From assembly GCF_030345715.1 (NCBI RefSeq), contig NZ_JAUASX010000001.1, positions 558,001-622,000 on the forward strand: 64,000 nucleotides of DNA, given 5' to 3'. The notes beneath the pieces were generated by a model. That model saw only the letters and a program-made list of their open reading frames with translations. It searched no databases and was not told the DNA's origin. The stretch comes from Solimonas sp. SE-A11 (GTDB lineage Bacteria; Pseudomonadota; Gammaproteobacteria; Nevskiales; Nevskiaceae). Below, piece after piece: positions 7,857 through 16,335 of the stretch (the stretch's first letter is position 1; every line of letters begins with the position of its first letter). The translations under genes and the position numbers were made by a program.

Positions 7857-8792
7857 ATGAGCGAGATGGCGACCGCAGTATCGCAAGCGTTACCAACCCA
7901 GGCGCTGGCCCAGCTGAACTTCGATGCGGCCCGGCCGCTGCTGGAGAAGCTCCCATTCCCCGCGTTGTGGGTCGGGCAGGACTACGAGCTGCGCTGGGCG
8001 AACGCGGCCACGCCCCTGCAGCGGCCTGAAGGAAAGTGCCACGAATGCCTGCATGGCTATGACCGGCCCTGCGACAGCCAGGGCCATGGACCCTGCCGCT
8101 CGCTGCGCGCGGCGGCGCAGGGGCTGACCTGCGAGTTCGTGCACGCGCACCGCGTTGGCGGCGGCCTGGAGCTGTTCAAGGTCGTGGCCTTGCCGATGGA
8201 CCAGGGCGTGCTCGAATTCCATATCCCCATCGACGAGAACTTCTCGCGTGACGCGCTGACCGGCCTGCTGAACCGCCCGGCGATCGAGCAGGTCACGCGC
8301 CAGGGCATCCGCCTGATGCGCCGCCTGCGCCAGCAGTGCGCCGTGGTGATGCTGGACCTGGATCGCTTCAAGCGGATCAACGACACCCATGGACACGCCG
8401 CCGGCGATGCCTACCTACGGGCGGTGGGGCAGGTGCTGCGCCGCGAGACCCGCAGCACTGATCTGGTCGGGCGCTGGGGCGGCGAGGAGTTCCTGCTGTT
8501 CATGCCCGGCTGCGATCGCCGGGGAGCCGCCGCCAAGGTGCATGGTCTGCTGGAGGCCCTGCGCGAACTGCGCGTGGACTTCCACGGCAGCAGCATCCAT
8601 ACCACCACCAGTGCCGGCATCTGGGCCGGATATCCGCGCACCCGCTTCGAGCACATCTACGAGGTATCCGACGCCGCCCTCTATCAGGCCAAGGCCGAGG
8701 GCCGTAACCGCTACTGCTTCGCCCAGGAGCACCTGTCGCCGCCGCAGGCCGGGGCGCAGGGCCCCCGTTACCAGACGGAACAGTTCGCATGA
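7857..8792 (+). CDS. Diguanylate cyclase with Cys-rich PAS-like sensor domain
   Basis: A 311-residue cytoplasmic protein. Residues about 25-125 form a PAS-like domain with a cysteine cluster (KCHECLHGYDRPCDSQGHGPC). Residues about 145-290 are a GGDEF domain: RDALTGLLNRP, LDLDRFKRINDTHGH, and the intact active site GGEEF. An RSTD motif five residues before GGEEF is a canonical inhibitory I-site, so product feedback is likely. It should convert two GTP to cyclic di-GMP. The cysteine cluster could bind metal or sense redox (inference). The start has CAGGAGA upstream. The stop overlaps the next gene by four bases (ATGA). Confidence 0.9.
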   Translation: MSEMATAVSQALPTQALAQLNFDAARPLLEKLPFPALWVGQDYELRWANAATPLQRPEGKCHECLHGYDRPCDSQGHGPCRSLRAAAQGLTCEFVHAHRVGGGLELFKVVALPMDQGVLEFHIPIDENFSRDALTGLLNRPAIEQVTRQGIRLMRRLRQQCAVVMLDLDRFKRINDTHGHAAGDAYLRAVGQVLRRETRSTDLVGRWGGEEFLLFMPGCDRRGAAAKVHGLLEALRELRVDFHGSSIHTTTSAGIWAGYPRTRFEHIYEVSDAALYQAKAEGRNRYCFAQEHLSPPQAGAQGPRYQTEQFA

Positions 8793-9745
8793 GCGCGCTC
8801 GGCAGGATCATGGTGGTGCTGGAGCAGGAGCCCTGGCACGGTGCCGCGCTGAGCCGCGGGGTCGAGCTGGCGCGCCGCAGCGGGGCCGAGCTGCATCTTT
8901 ACGTGTTCGACCATGAACCGATGGTGGAGGCCTACGGCGACGACCTGGAGCCGGGCCTCCGCAAGGCCGCCATCGCGCAGTTCATCGACAGCCGCCTGCG
9001 CCGGCTGGCCATAGAGGCCTCGGCCCTGGCGGATAAGGGCCTGCGTGTCGAATGCGACGTGCTGTGGGCGCCCCGGCCCCATCAAGCGGTGATCGCCCGC
9101 AGCATGGAACTGAAGCCGGACCTGGTGATCGCGCCAGCCGGCAGCGGCGACGAGGCCCTGCGTCCACTGGCCTGGAAGCTGCTGCGCCTGCTGCCGGCCG
9201 ACCTGATGCTGGTGTGCGGCGAGGCGCCGCTGTTGCCTCGGCGCGCCGTCGCCGCCGTCGATGTCTGCAACAGTCGGCTGCACCCCACGCCGCTGAACGA
9301 CGCCCTGGTCGGCAGCGCGCTGCGCCTGTGCCGCTATGCCGATGCGGAACTGCACCTGGCGCATGTGGTTCCGTTCATTCCGGCAGGGGAACTGGTGGGG
9401 CACCGCCTGCGTAGCGACTACGAGCTGCGGATCGCCGCCGACCTCGAATCCTTCCGCAGTTTCGCCGCGCAGCGGCACGTGCCGCCGGATCGGCTGCATA
9501 CGCTCTCGGGAGATCCGGCGTCCAGCCTGGCCGCCTTCATCGGCCGCAGTGACGCGGACCTGGTGGCGCTGGGCTCGGTATACCGCTCGGCCTGGGACCG
9601 CTTCATGATGGGCAGCACCGCGGAGGGCCTGCTCGCCGTGCTGCGCTGCGACGTGCTGATGGTCAAGGAGCCGGAGTTCGGCTCGGCGCTGGCGCGGCAT
9701 GCGGACCTCGCGCGCTGGCAGCGGGCACTGCAACCGGAGGCCTGA
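8789..9745 (+). CDS. Tandem universal stress protein
   Basis: A second two-domain Usp protein of 318 residues, translationally coupled to the cyclase. The C-terminal domain has DLVALGSVYRSAWDRFMMGSTAEGLLAVLRCDVLMV, in which the glycine-rich ATP loop is altered (GSVYRSAWDRF), so nucleotide binding is uncertain. The N-terminal domain starts LGRIMVVLEQEPW and ends DLMLVCGE. It is UspE-like in length and layout. Shared expression with a c-di-GMP enzyme under box B suggests a low-oxygen surface- or dormancy-related role (inference). Confidence 0.87.
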   Translation: MSALGRIMVVLEQEPWHGAALSRGVELARRSGAELHLYVFDHEPMVEAYGDDLEPGLRKAAIAQFIDSRLRRLAIEASALADKGLRVECDVLWAPRPHQAVIARSMELKPDLVIAPAGSGDEALRPLAWKLLRLLPADLMLVCGEAPLLPRRAVAAVDVCNSRLHPTPLNDALVGSALRLCRYADAELHLAHVVPFIPAGELVGHRLRSDYELRIAADLESFRSFAAQRHVPPDRLHTLSGDPASSLAAFIGRSDADLVALGSVYRSAWDRFMMGSTAEGLLAVLRCDVLMVKEPEFGSALARHADLARWQRALQPEA

Positions 9746-9804
9746 ACCTTCCGTCGCCGCTGCCGATCCATTGCGTGCAATGTCCAGGGGAGTAAGGTAA
9801 GCAC

Positions 9805-10737
9805 ATGAACACCATGCCCGTCGCCTGGATCACCCATCCGGACTGCCTGCTCCACCAGATGGAGGAAGGGCATCCCGAGAGCCCGCTGCGCCTGCACGCG
9901 ATCCAGGACCGGCTGATGGCCTGTGGCATTGACGGTTTCCTGCTGCATGCCGAGGCGCCGGAGGCCACGCCGGAGCAACTGCAGCGCGTGCACACCGCCG
10001 AGCACGTGCGCTTCATCCTCAACGCGCCGGCCGATCCGCCGCAGCACCTGGATCCGGACACCCTGTTCATGCGGCACACGCGCCGCGCCGCCCTGCGCGC
10101 CGCGGGTTCCGGCGTGCAGGCCGTGGACATGGTGTTGGGCGGCAAGGCCAGCCTGGCGTTCTGCGCCGTGCGCCCGCCGGGGCACCATGCCGAGCGTGCG
10201 CGGGCCATGGGCTTCTGCTTCTTCAACAACGTCGCGGTGGCGGCGGCGCACGCGCTGTCACGTGGCCTGGAGCGCGTCGCGATCCTTGACTTCGACGTCC
10301 ACTACGGCAACGGCACCGCCGACATCTTCCAGGACGATCCGCGCGTGCTGCTGTGTTCCACCTACGGCCACCCGCTGTATCCGTACTGGGCCGGTAGCGG
10401 CGACTCCGCCAGCCTGATCGACGTGCCGCTGTCGCCCTACAGCGCCGGCACCGCCTTCCGCGCGGCGGTGACGGAGCACTGGTTGCCGGCGCTGGAGCGC
10501 TTCCAGCCGCAGATGCTGCTGGTCTCCGCGGGCTTCGACGCGCACGGCGCCGATCCGCTGGGCAACCTGCGCCTGGGCCTGGACGACTACCGCTGGCTGG
10601 GCCGCCTGGTGCAGCAGTTGGCCGAGCAATGCTGCGAGGATCGCGTGGTGGCGATGCTCGAAGGTGGCTATGACCTGACCGCGCTGGCGCGCAGCGTCGA
10701 GGCCTTCCTGGAGCCCTTCATGGGCGGCGCGCTGTGA
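9805..10737 (+). CDS. Histone-deacetylase-family zinc deacetylase
   Basis: A 310-residue protein of the HDAC/acetoin-utilisation/acetylpolyamine amidohydrolase superfamily. The catalytic machinery is intact: the paired histidines in RPPGHHAERARAMGFCFFNN, zinc ligands in LDFDVHYGNGT, the third ligand in SAGFDAHGADPLG, and the tyrosine loop EGGYD. Substrates in this family include acetyl-lysine and acetylpolyamines. Its stop overlaps (GTGA) the start of a Pat-like lysine acetyltransferase, so protein deacetylation is the best guess. A 59-base gap with GGGGAGTAAGG before the ATG separates it from the stress protein; an ATTGC-N2-GCAAT palindrome at 9770-9781 lies in that gap. Confidence 0.9.
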   Translation: MNTMPVAWITHPDCLLHQMEEGHPESPLRLHAIQDRLMACGIDGFLLHAEAPEATPEQLQRVHTAEHVRFILNAPADPPQHLDPDTLFMRHTRRAALRAAGSGVQAVDMVLGGKASLAFCAVRPPGHHAERARAMGFCFFNNVAVAAAHALSRGLERVAILDFDVHYGNGTADIFQDDPRVLLCSTYGHPLYPYWAGSGDSASLIDVPLSPYSAGTAFRAAVTEHWLPALERFQPQMLLVSAGFDAHGADPLGNLRLGLDDYRWLGRLVQQLAEQCCEDRVVAMLEGGYDLTALARSVEAFLEPFMGGAL

Positions 10738-13088
10738 CCGTCCGCAATCTCGACGCCTTGCTGCAGCCCGACCACGTGCTGGTCCTGGGCCGGCCGGCGG
10801 ACGAGGCGGCGCGCCAGCTGTTCCACAACATCGCGCAGAGCGTGCCGCCGGAGCGGCGCACGCATGCCGGTGCCGATGCCGAGCCCGGCTGGGTGAGCCT
10901 GTCGCCCGGCGAGCCCTGGCCGCGTGCGTCGCTGGCGGTGGTGCTCGACCCCGCGATGCTGGACCCGGCCACCGTGTCCGCTCTGGCGGAGCAGGGCTGT
11001 CGCGCCTTGCTGTGGCCCAGTGTTGAGCCGGCGCCCGCGGCGCTGCTGGAAGCCATGCGCCCCACCACTATGCGCCTGCTCGGCTCACGCGCCGGCGGCA
11101 TCTGCTCGGTGGCCCAGGGTTACAACCTCAGCTCGCTGCCGCTGACGCCGCCACCCGGCAGCATCGCGCTGATCGCGCAGTCGCAATCGGTGGCCGCCGC
11201 CGCCGTCGACTGGGCCGTGGGCCGCAACGTCGGCCTGTCCTGGCTCGCCGTCACCGGCATCGAGGCCGACGTCGATGTCGCCGATCTGCTGGACCGCGCC
11301 GCGCTGGACCCGCGCACGCGCGCGGTGGCGCTGCAGCTTAGCCGCATCCGCGCCTCGCGCAAGTTCATGTCGGCCGCGCGCGCCGCGGCACGCATCAAGC
11401 CGGTGGTGGTGCTGCAGACCCAGCCGCTGTTCGGCAACCGCGGCGATCCGCAGCTGCGCTCCGCCGCCTTCCAGCGTGCCGGCCTGGTGGAATGCACCAC
11501 GCTCGGCGGCCTGTTCGACGCGCTGGCGGCGCTGGAGCGCATCCCGGTGCCCGAGGACGGACGCTTCGTGGTGGCCGGCAACGGTGCCGGTGCCTGCGCG
11601 CTGGGTATCGACGCGCTGCGGCGCCAGGGCCTCAGCGTGGTGCCGCCACCGGCGGACAGCCTGGAGCGGCTGCCGGAACTGGCGCCGCAGGCGCGCCTGG
11701 GCCTGGCGGTGGACCTGGGCCGCAGCCCGCCGCAGACCACCGTCAACGTGCTGCGCCTGCTGCTGGCGCAGAAGGGCGTGGACGCGGTGATCTACGTGCA
11801 CAGCCCCGAGGAGCGCGGCTCACACCAGACCATGGCGCAGGCCCTGATCGCCTCGGGCCTGCGCGAGCGCCTGCTGACGGTGTGGCTGGGCCTGGAGACC
11901 GCCTTGCCGGCGCGGGGCCTCGCGGCCCTGAGCGGACTTGCCACCTTCCCCTCGGCGGACGAAGCGGCCCGCGCGCTGCGCTACCGGCGCCAGCACCGCC
12001 TGACGCGTGAACTGCTGATGCAGACACCGCCGCCGGTGCGCGAGGCCTCGGCGCAAGGCCAGCAGGCCGAAAGCCTGCTGGCGAGCCAGCCCGAGGGCGA
12101 GCCTCTGGCCTCGTCGGTGATCGAGGAACTGTTCGCCGCCTATGAGCTGCCGGTGGTGCCGGCAGCGACCGGGCTGTGCCTGCGCCTGCGCGCCGACCTG
12201 GACCCCGAGCTGGGCATGCACCTGCGCCTGGCGGCACAGGCCGGCGGCCTGCAGGAGCGCGAGGTCTACGGCTTTGCGCCGCTGGATGCGCTGCTGGCGC
12301 GCCGCATGCTGACCGACGCCGGACTGCTGCCGGATTCCCTCGCCGTGCGCGGCGCGGCTCTGCCGGAGGCGCTGGTACGCCTGGGGCAGATGCTGGTGGA
12401 CCTGGCGCAGCTGACGCAGCTGGAGCTGCTGCTGGCGGTGGCCGCCGACGGCAACGTGGGCATGGTCGCCGGCAGCGGCACCGGCTTGCTGCAGACACCG
12501 CCACCCGAACGCCAGCGCCTGTCACTGGCACCGTATCCGGCGGCGCTGCGGCATCCGCTGGCGCTGCGCGATGGCCGCAGCCTCAAGGTGCGGCCGGTGC
12601 GCGCCGCCGACGAGCCCGCGCTGATCGAGCTGCTGCAGCGGCTGGACCCGGAGGAAGTGCGCCTGCGCTTCTTCCTGCACATCCGCAACTTCTCGCACGA
12701 CATGGCGGCCCGCATGACGCAGGTCGACTACGACCGCGAGTTGTCGCTGGTGGTGGTGCCGCCCGAGGGCGGCGACCGCATCGTGGCGATGGCCACGCTG
12801 GTGATGGACCCCGACAATGCCGAGGCCGAGTACGCCATCCTGGTGCATCACGACTGGGCCGGGCTCGGTATCGGCAAGCACCTGATGCGCTGCCTGCTCG
12901 ACGTCGCCCGCGCCCGCGGCGTCGGCACGGTCTATGGCGACGTGCTGGCCGAGAACGGGCCGATGCTGGCGGTAGTGCGCTCGCTGGGCTTCACCATCCG
13001 GCGCGACCCGGAAGACCCGCAATGCATGCGCGTCAGCCTGCGCACCGCACTGGGGCCTGGCCCGGCACAGGACGCCGCGCAGTCCTGA
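10734..13088 (+). CDS. Pat/PatZ-type protein lysine acetyltransferase (degenerate acyl-CoA synthetase + GNAT)
   Basis: The 784-residue protein has an NDP-forming acyl-CoA-synthetase-like region (about 1-600) and a C-terminal GNAT domain (about 615-780) starting SLKVRPVRAADEPALIELL. GNAT acetyl-CoA contacts are in DWAGLGIGKHLM. In active synthetases a phosphohistidine lies in a SHTGA loop after KPV; here the corresponding text is KPVVVLQTQPLFGNRGDPQ, without that histidine, as expected for a sensor domain rather than an enzyme. PatZ (about 880 residues) acetylates and inactivates acetyl-CoA synthetase in enterobacteria. Coupling to a deacetylase gives a plausible acetylation/deacetylation pair. 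It converges on the PRPP-synthetase-like gene with a 6-base gap. Confidence 0.85.
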   Translation: MTVRNLDALLQPDHVLVLGRPADEAARQLFHNIAQSVPPERRTHAGADAEPGWVSLSPGEPWPRASLAVVLDPAMLDPATVSALAEQGCRALLWPSVEPAPAALLEAMRPTTMRLLGSRAGGICSVAQGYNLSSLPLTPPPGSIALIAQSQSVAAAAVDWAVGRNVGLSWLAVTGIEADVDVADLLDRAALDPRTRAVALQLSRIRASRKFMSAARAAARIKPVVVLQTQPLFGNRGDPQLRSAAFQRAGLVECTTLGGLFDALAALERIPVPEDGRFVVAGNGAGACALGIDALRRQGLSVVPPPADSLERLPELAPQARLGLAVDLGRSPPQTTVNVLRLLLAQKGVDAVIYVHSPEERGSHQTMAQALIASGLRERLLTVWLGLETALPARGLAALSGLATFPSADEAARALRYRRQHRLTRELLMQTPPPVREASAQGQQAESLLASQPEGEPLASSVIEELFAAYELPVVPAATGLCLRLRADLDPELGMHLRLAAQAGGLQEREVYGFAPLDALLARRMLTDAGLLPDSLAVRGAALPEALVRLGQMLVDLAQLTQLELLLAVAADGNVGMVAGSGTGLLQTPPPERQRLSLAPYPAALRHPLALRDGRSLKVRPVRAADEPALIELLQRLDPEEVRLRFFLHIRNFSHDMAARMTQVDYDRELSLVVVPPEGGDRIVAMATLVMDPDNAEAEYAILVHHDWAGLGIGKHLMRCLLDVARARGVGTVYGDVLAENGPMLAVVRSLGFTIRRDPEDPQCMRVSLRTALGPGPAQDAAQS

Positions 13089-13094
13089 CGTCGC

Positions 13095-14006
13095 TCAGGC
13101 CTGTCGCGGCCGCGGCAGCCGGCGCAGCAGGCTGCGCGTGGCGGCGACGATCGCCCGGTCCAGGTCCACGGCATTGCTGGGATGCTTCAGGCCGTTGCAG
13201 CTGACGATGCGCTCCGCGCCCGCGCTGCGCAGCAGGTCCACCGTGGCCTGCCCGAACAGCGCATGCACGCCGATGCACACCGGCTGCGGAAATCCCGCGC
13301 TGCGCAGGCGTCGCACCGCCATGGCCATGGTCTGGCCGCTGGAGACGATGTCGTCGACCAGCACCGGGGTGAAATCGGTATAGGCCGTCAGGTCGGGGAT
13401 CGACACCTCCACGCGGCTGTCGCCTATGCGGATCCGGTGCAGGAAGATGCTGGGGCACTCCAGCGCGCGGGCGATGCTGTCGCTCCACTGGCGGCTTTCC
13501 ATGGCGGGCCCGACGATCATCGGCCGGGAGACGTTCTCGCCCACCCAGCGCGCGATGCTGTCGGCGGCGCCCACCACCTCGCAGGGTATCGAGAAGACGT
13601 CGGTGAGTTCCGCGATGCGGTGCAGGTGGGGTTCCACCGTCACCAGGCCGTCGGCGAAGCCGGAGAACCAATGCGCGATGTAGCTAGACGACAGGCCCTC
13701 GCCGGGCCGGAACACCCGGTCCTGCCGCAGGTAGGGCAGGTAGGGCGCGACCAGCACGATGTTGCGCGCCCCCAGGCTGCTGAGCGTGCTGGCCACCAGG
13801 AACAGCGGCACCAGCTTGCTGTCCGGCGCATCCAGCGCCGTCACCAGCAGCACGTCGCGGTCCGCCACCGGCGATTCGATGCGCACATAGGTCTCGCGAT
13901 CCGGGAAGACGTGCAGGTCCATCGTCCCGGTGTCGGCGGGCAGGCCTTCGGCCAGCGCCTCGCCCAGGGCCTCGCTGCCGGGCATGGACAGGGCCAGGGG
14001 ATTCAT
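13095..14006 (-). CDS. Ribose-phosphate pyrophosphokinase (PRPP synthetase) homologue
   Basis: A 303-residue member of the PRPP-synthetase family. FPDRETYVRI matches the N-terminal nucleotide loop, YLPYLRQDRVFRPGE the ATP-binding segment, and VLVDDIVSSGQTM the PRPP/ribose-5-phosphate-binding motif. The usual catalytic KRR loop is replaced by HRIRIGDSRVEV, as in the divergent paralogues found beside low-oxygen gene clusters rather than housekeeping Prs. It may act in nucleotide or pentose salvage (inference). ATG 14006 follows AAGGAGATCACGCG. It sits 26 bases downstream of the DUF6455 gene, probably in one operon led by box C. Confidence 0.85.
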   Translation of the reverse strand: MNPLALSMPGSEALGEALAEGLPADTGTMDLHVFPDRETYVRIESPVADRDVLLVTALDAPDSKLVPLFLVASTLSSLGARNIVLVAPYLPYLRQDRVFRPGEGLSSSYIAHWFSGFADGLVTVEPHLHRIAELTDVFSIPCEVVGAADSIARWVGENVSRPMIVGPAMESRQWSDSIARALECPSIFLHRIRIGDSRVEVSIPDLTAYTDFTPVLVDDIVSSGQTMAMAVRRLRSAGFPQPVCIGVHALFGQATVDLLRSAGAERIVSCNGLKHPSNAVDLDRAIVAATRSLLRRLPRPRQA

Positions 14007-14032
14007 CGCGTGATCTCCTTCATGGCCATCCC

Positions 14033-14413
14033 TTAACCCGCGGTGCGCCGGCCGCGCCGGTCGCAGGCGGTCAGGATCGCCGCGCGGTTCGGGCAGAGAG
14101 CGATCGGCGGATCGCCGACGGCGCTGTTGATGCTGCGGTCGCAGCGGTGCGTCTCCGCGCAGCCGCCACATTGCTGCAACTGGCGCTGCAGGGTGTCCAG
14201 GCCTTGGCATCCGGCGTATTCCGCGGGATCGATGCGACGGCGGACCAGCACCGCATGCAGGCGCATCGTCGCCAGCGTCCGCAGCAACGCCTGCCTGCGC
14301 CGGCGCAGGAAGGCGGGCGAGTCGCGGTACAGCAGCAGGGCCAGCAGGACGGCGAAGACGGCGGTCGTCAGGATGACGCTGAAGGTGTAGGCGTGTGCGA
14401 TCTGTTCGGTCAT
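14033..14413 (-). CDS. DUF6455-like small membrane protein with Cys motif
   Basis: The 126-residue product has one N-terminal membrane helix (YTFSVILTTAVFAVLLALLLY) followed by a basic segment. A cytoplasmic C-terminal part has HAVLVRRRIDPAEYAG and the cysteine pattern CGGCAETHRC...LCPNRAAIL. That pattern resembles DUF6455 (ID-P, C-x2-C-x5-C, FCPN). The cysteines suggest metal or redox binding; function is unknown. The start at 14413 (ATG, MTEQ) was chosen over a longer frame that runs toward box C. Weak point: no clear Shine-Dalgarno sequence. Confidence 0.65.
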   Translation of the reverse strand: MTEQIAHAYTFSVILTTAVFAVLLALLLYRDSPAFLRRRRQALLRTLATMRLHAVLVRRRIDPAEYAGCQGLDTLQRQLQQCGGCAETHRCDRSINSAVGDPPIALCPNRAAILTACDRRGRRTAG

Positions 14414-14469
14414 GGCGGCTGGCTCACAAGGACTTGAGCCAGCATGGACGCGACGGTGCCTGGCGCGCA

Positions 14470-14483
14470 TTGAGCCAGGTCAA
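14470..14483 (-). promoter_or_regulatory. Fnr/Anr box C (DUF6455 / PRPP-synthetase operon)
   Basis: TTGAGCCAGGTCAA, one mismatch from palindromic, lies about 63 bases before the DUF6455 start and downstream of fixJ. Binding at -41.5 predicts a start near 14435 and a 22-base leader. Confidence 0.68.
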
Positions 14484-14518
14484 TGCCACTGCGATGGGGC
14501 AACGGCAGGATGCGGGAA

Positions 14519-15127
14519 TCAGCCCTGCAGGTGGAGCATCATCTGCACCAGGTGGGCCAGGCCGCGGGCCTCCATCTTCTGCATGATGCGGGCCCGGTGC
14601 AGCTCCACCGTGCGCTCGCTCAGGTCCAGGTCGATGGCGATGACCTTGTTGGCGTCGCCGGAGACGATGCGCTCCGCCACCTCGCGCTCGCGCGGGGTCA
14701 GCGTCTCGAAGCGCCGCCGCAGGCCCTCACGCTCCTCCAGTGCCGCGCTGTCGCGCTCGCCCTGTTCCATGGCGCGCTGCACGCGGCGGATCATGTCCTC
14801 GTCGTGGAAGGGCTTCTGCAGGAAATCCATGGCGCCGGCACGCATTGCCTCCACCGCCATCGGCACGTCGCCGTGGCCGCTCATGAAGATCAGCGGCAGG
14901 CTGCAGCCGCGCCGGTTCAGCTCCTGCTGCAGCTCCAGCCCGCCCATGCGCGGCATGCGCACGTCCAGCACCACGCAGCCGCGCATGCCCGCGTGGTAGG
15001 CCGTCAGGAAGCTGCCGCCGTCGGGGAACAGCCGGGTGGGGATGCCGACCGAGCGCAGCAGCAGCGCCAGGCTGTCGCGGATCGCCTCCTCGTCGTCGAC
15101 GATATAGACGCAGGCCGTTTCGCTCAT
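14519..15127 (-). CDS. fixJ: FixJ-family response regulator
   Basis: A 202-residue regulator with a receiver domain (phospho-acceptor D55 in VVLDVRMPRMGG, acidic pair DDEE at 11-14, and the K of FLQKPF) and a C-terminal LuxR-type helix-turn-helix (LTPREREVAERIVSGDANKVIAIDLDLSERTVELHRARIMQKM, given here in parts of the family pattern). FixJ activates fixK- or oxidase-type promoters after phosphorylation by FixL. Its ATG overlaps the fixL stop by four bases. Direct targets cannot be identified from sequence alone. Confidence 0.93.
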   Translation of the reverse strand: MSETACVYIVDDEEAIRDSLALLLRSVGIPTRLFPDGGSFLTAYHAGMRGCVVLDVRMPRMGGLELQQELNRRGCSLPLIFMSGHGDVPMAVEAMRAGAMDFLQKPFHDEDMIRRVQRAMEQGERDSAALEEREGLRRRFETLTPREREVAERIVSGDANKVIAIDLDLSERTVELHRARIMQKMEARGLAHLVQMMLHLQG

Positions 15128-16326
15128 TGCGTGTTTCCTTCCGCCGGCAGGCGGATGCGGAAGCGCGATCCGCCGCCCTCCCGTGGTTCGTGCTTCAGTT
15201 CGCCGCCATGGGCGGAGATGATGGACTGGCAGATCGACAGCCCCAGGCCCATGCCCTGCGGCTTGGTGGTGAAGAAGGGCTCGAACAGCCGCTGCGCGGT
15301 AGCCGCCGGGATGCCCGGCCCGCAGTCGTCCACCGTGATCTCCACCCAGCCGTCGTGGGTGCGGGTGCGCAGGTCCACGGTGTCGCCGCCGGTGGTGGCC
15401 TCGGACATCGCCTCCACCGCGTTGCGCAGCAGGTTCAGCACCACCTGCTGCACCTGCACGCCGTCACCGCTGACCGGCGGCAGCCCCGGCGCCAGCGACT
15501 GGCGCAGCTGCCAGCCGGCATTGCGGAACTCGAACTCCACCAGGCGTGCCACCTCGCCCACCAACTGGTTGACGTCGAGGCGGTCGGCGGCGCGGTCCTC
15601 GCGCCGCGCCAGCTTGCGCAGGCCGCGGATCACCTGTCCGGCGCGTTCGGCCTGAACGCTGATCTTGTTCAGCACTTCGGCGATCTCTTCCGGTTGGGCG
15701 TGGCCCGACAGCAGCAGGCGCTTGCAGGCGCTGGCGTAGTTGGCGATGGCGGTCAGCGGCTGGTTCACCTCGTGGGCGATGCCGCTGACCATCTCGCCGA
15801 GCGTGCCGAGGCGGCCGGCATGGGTCAGGCGCGCGCGCAGGTCCTCAGCCTCGCCGAAGGCCTGGCGCAATTCCTCCGCCGTGTCGCGCAACTGCTGTTC
15901 CTGCAGCTTGCGCGCGGTGATGTCGCGCAGGATGCCGACGAAGCCGTGCTCGCCCTCGTCGCCGGAGGGTTCGCCGCCCTCCGCCGCCGGGCGGCGGAAC
16001 TCGCCCACCGACAGGTCGATGGGAAAGGTGCTGCCGTCCTTGCGGCGCGCCACCACCTCGCGGCCGATACCGATGATGCGCGGGCGGCTGGTGGCGGAGT
16101 AGCGCTCCAGGTAGCCGTCGTGCTCGCCGTGATAGGGCTCGGGCATCAGCATCGAGACGTTCTGGCCCAGCACCTCCGCCGCGACGTAGCCGAACAGCCG
16201 CTCGGCGGCGCGGTTGAAGCGCGAGATGCGTCCGCGCGGGTCGATCAGCACGATGGCATCCACCGCCGCGTTGAGCAGTGCGCTCAGGCGGTCTTCCGCG
16301 GTGGGTGGCGGCGTGGTTCCGGGCAT
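15124..16326 (-). CDS. fixL: FixL-type heme-PAS oxygen-sensor histidine kinase
   Basis: This soluble 400-residue kinase has a PAS domain (about 10-140), a coiled linker, a HisKA domain with H185 in SGIAHEVNQPL, and an HATPase domain (NLLRNAVEAM, DDCGPGIP, GMGLGLSIC). The PAS region reads MPEPYHGEHDGYLERY then RIIGIGREV. From family knowledge, BjFixL coordinates heme through His200 with Arg206 and Arg220 in the ligand pocket; H69, R75 and R89 here keep the exact spacing (+6, +20). Oxygen binding in FixL inhibits kinase activity. It lacks the membrane anchor of rhizobial FixL. It lies nine bases after the SafE-like gene in the oxidase operon. Confidence 0.92.
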   Translation of the reverse strand: MPGTTPPPTAEDRLSALLNAAVDAIVLIDPRGRISRFNRAAERLFGYVAAEVLGQNVSMLMPEPYHGEHDGYLERYSATSRPRIIGIGREVVARRKDGSTFPIDLSVGEFRRPAAEGGEPSGDEGEHGFVGILRDITARKLQEQQLRDTAEELRQAFGEAEDLRARLTHAGRLGTLGEMVSGIAHEVNQPLTAIANYASACKRLLLSGHAQPEEIAEVLNKISVQAERAGQVIRGLRKLARREDRAADRLDVNQLVGEVARLVEFEFRNAGWQLRQSLAPGLPPVSGDGVQVQQVVLNLLRNAVEAMSEATTGGDTVDLRTRTHDGWVEITVDDCGPGIPAATAQRLFEPFFTTKPQGMGLGLSICQSIISAHGGELKHEPREGGGSRFRIRLPAEGNTQ

Positions 16327-16335
16327 GCGCCCAGT

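Noticed and set aside
9770..9781. ATTGC-N2-GCAAT before the deacetylase gene as a seventh Fnr box
   Set aside because: It lacks TTGA/TCAA half sites; it is a different, short palindrome of unknown meaning.
13083..13099. CCTGA-N6-TCAGG between the Pat and PRPP-synthetase genes as a terminator
   Set aside because: The stem is only five pairs with no T-run; it overlaps the Pat stop codon and is too weak to call.
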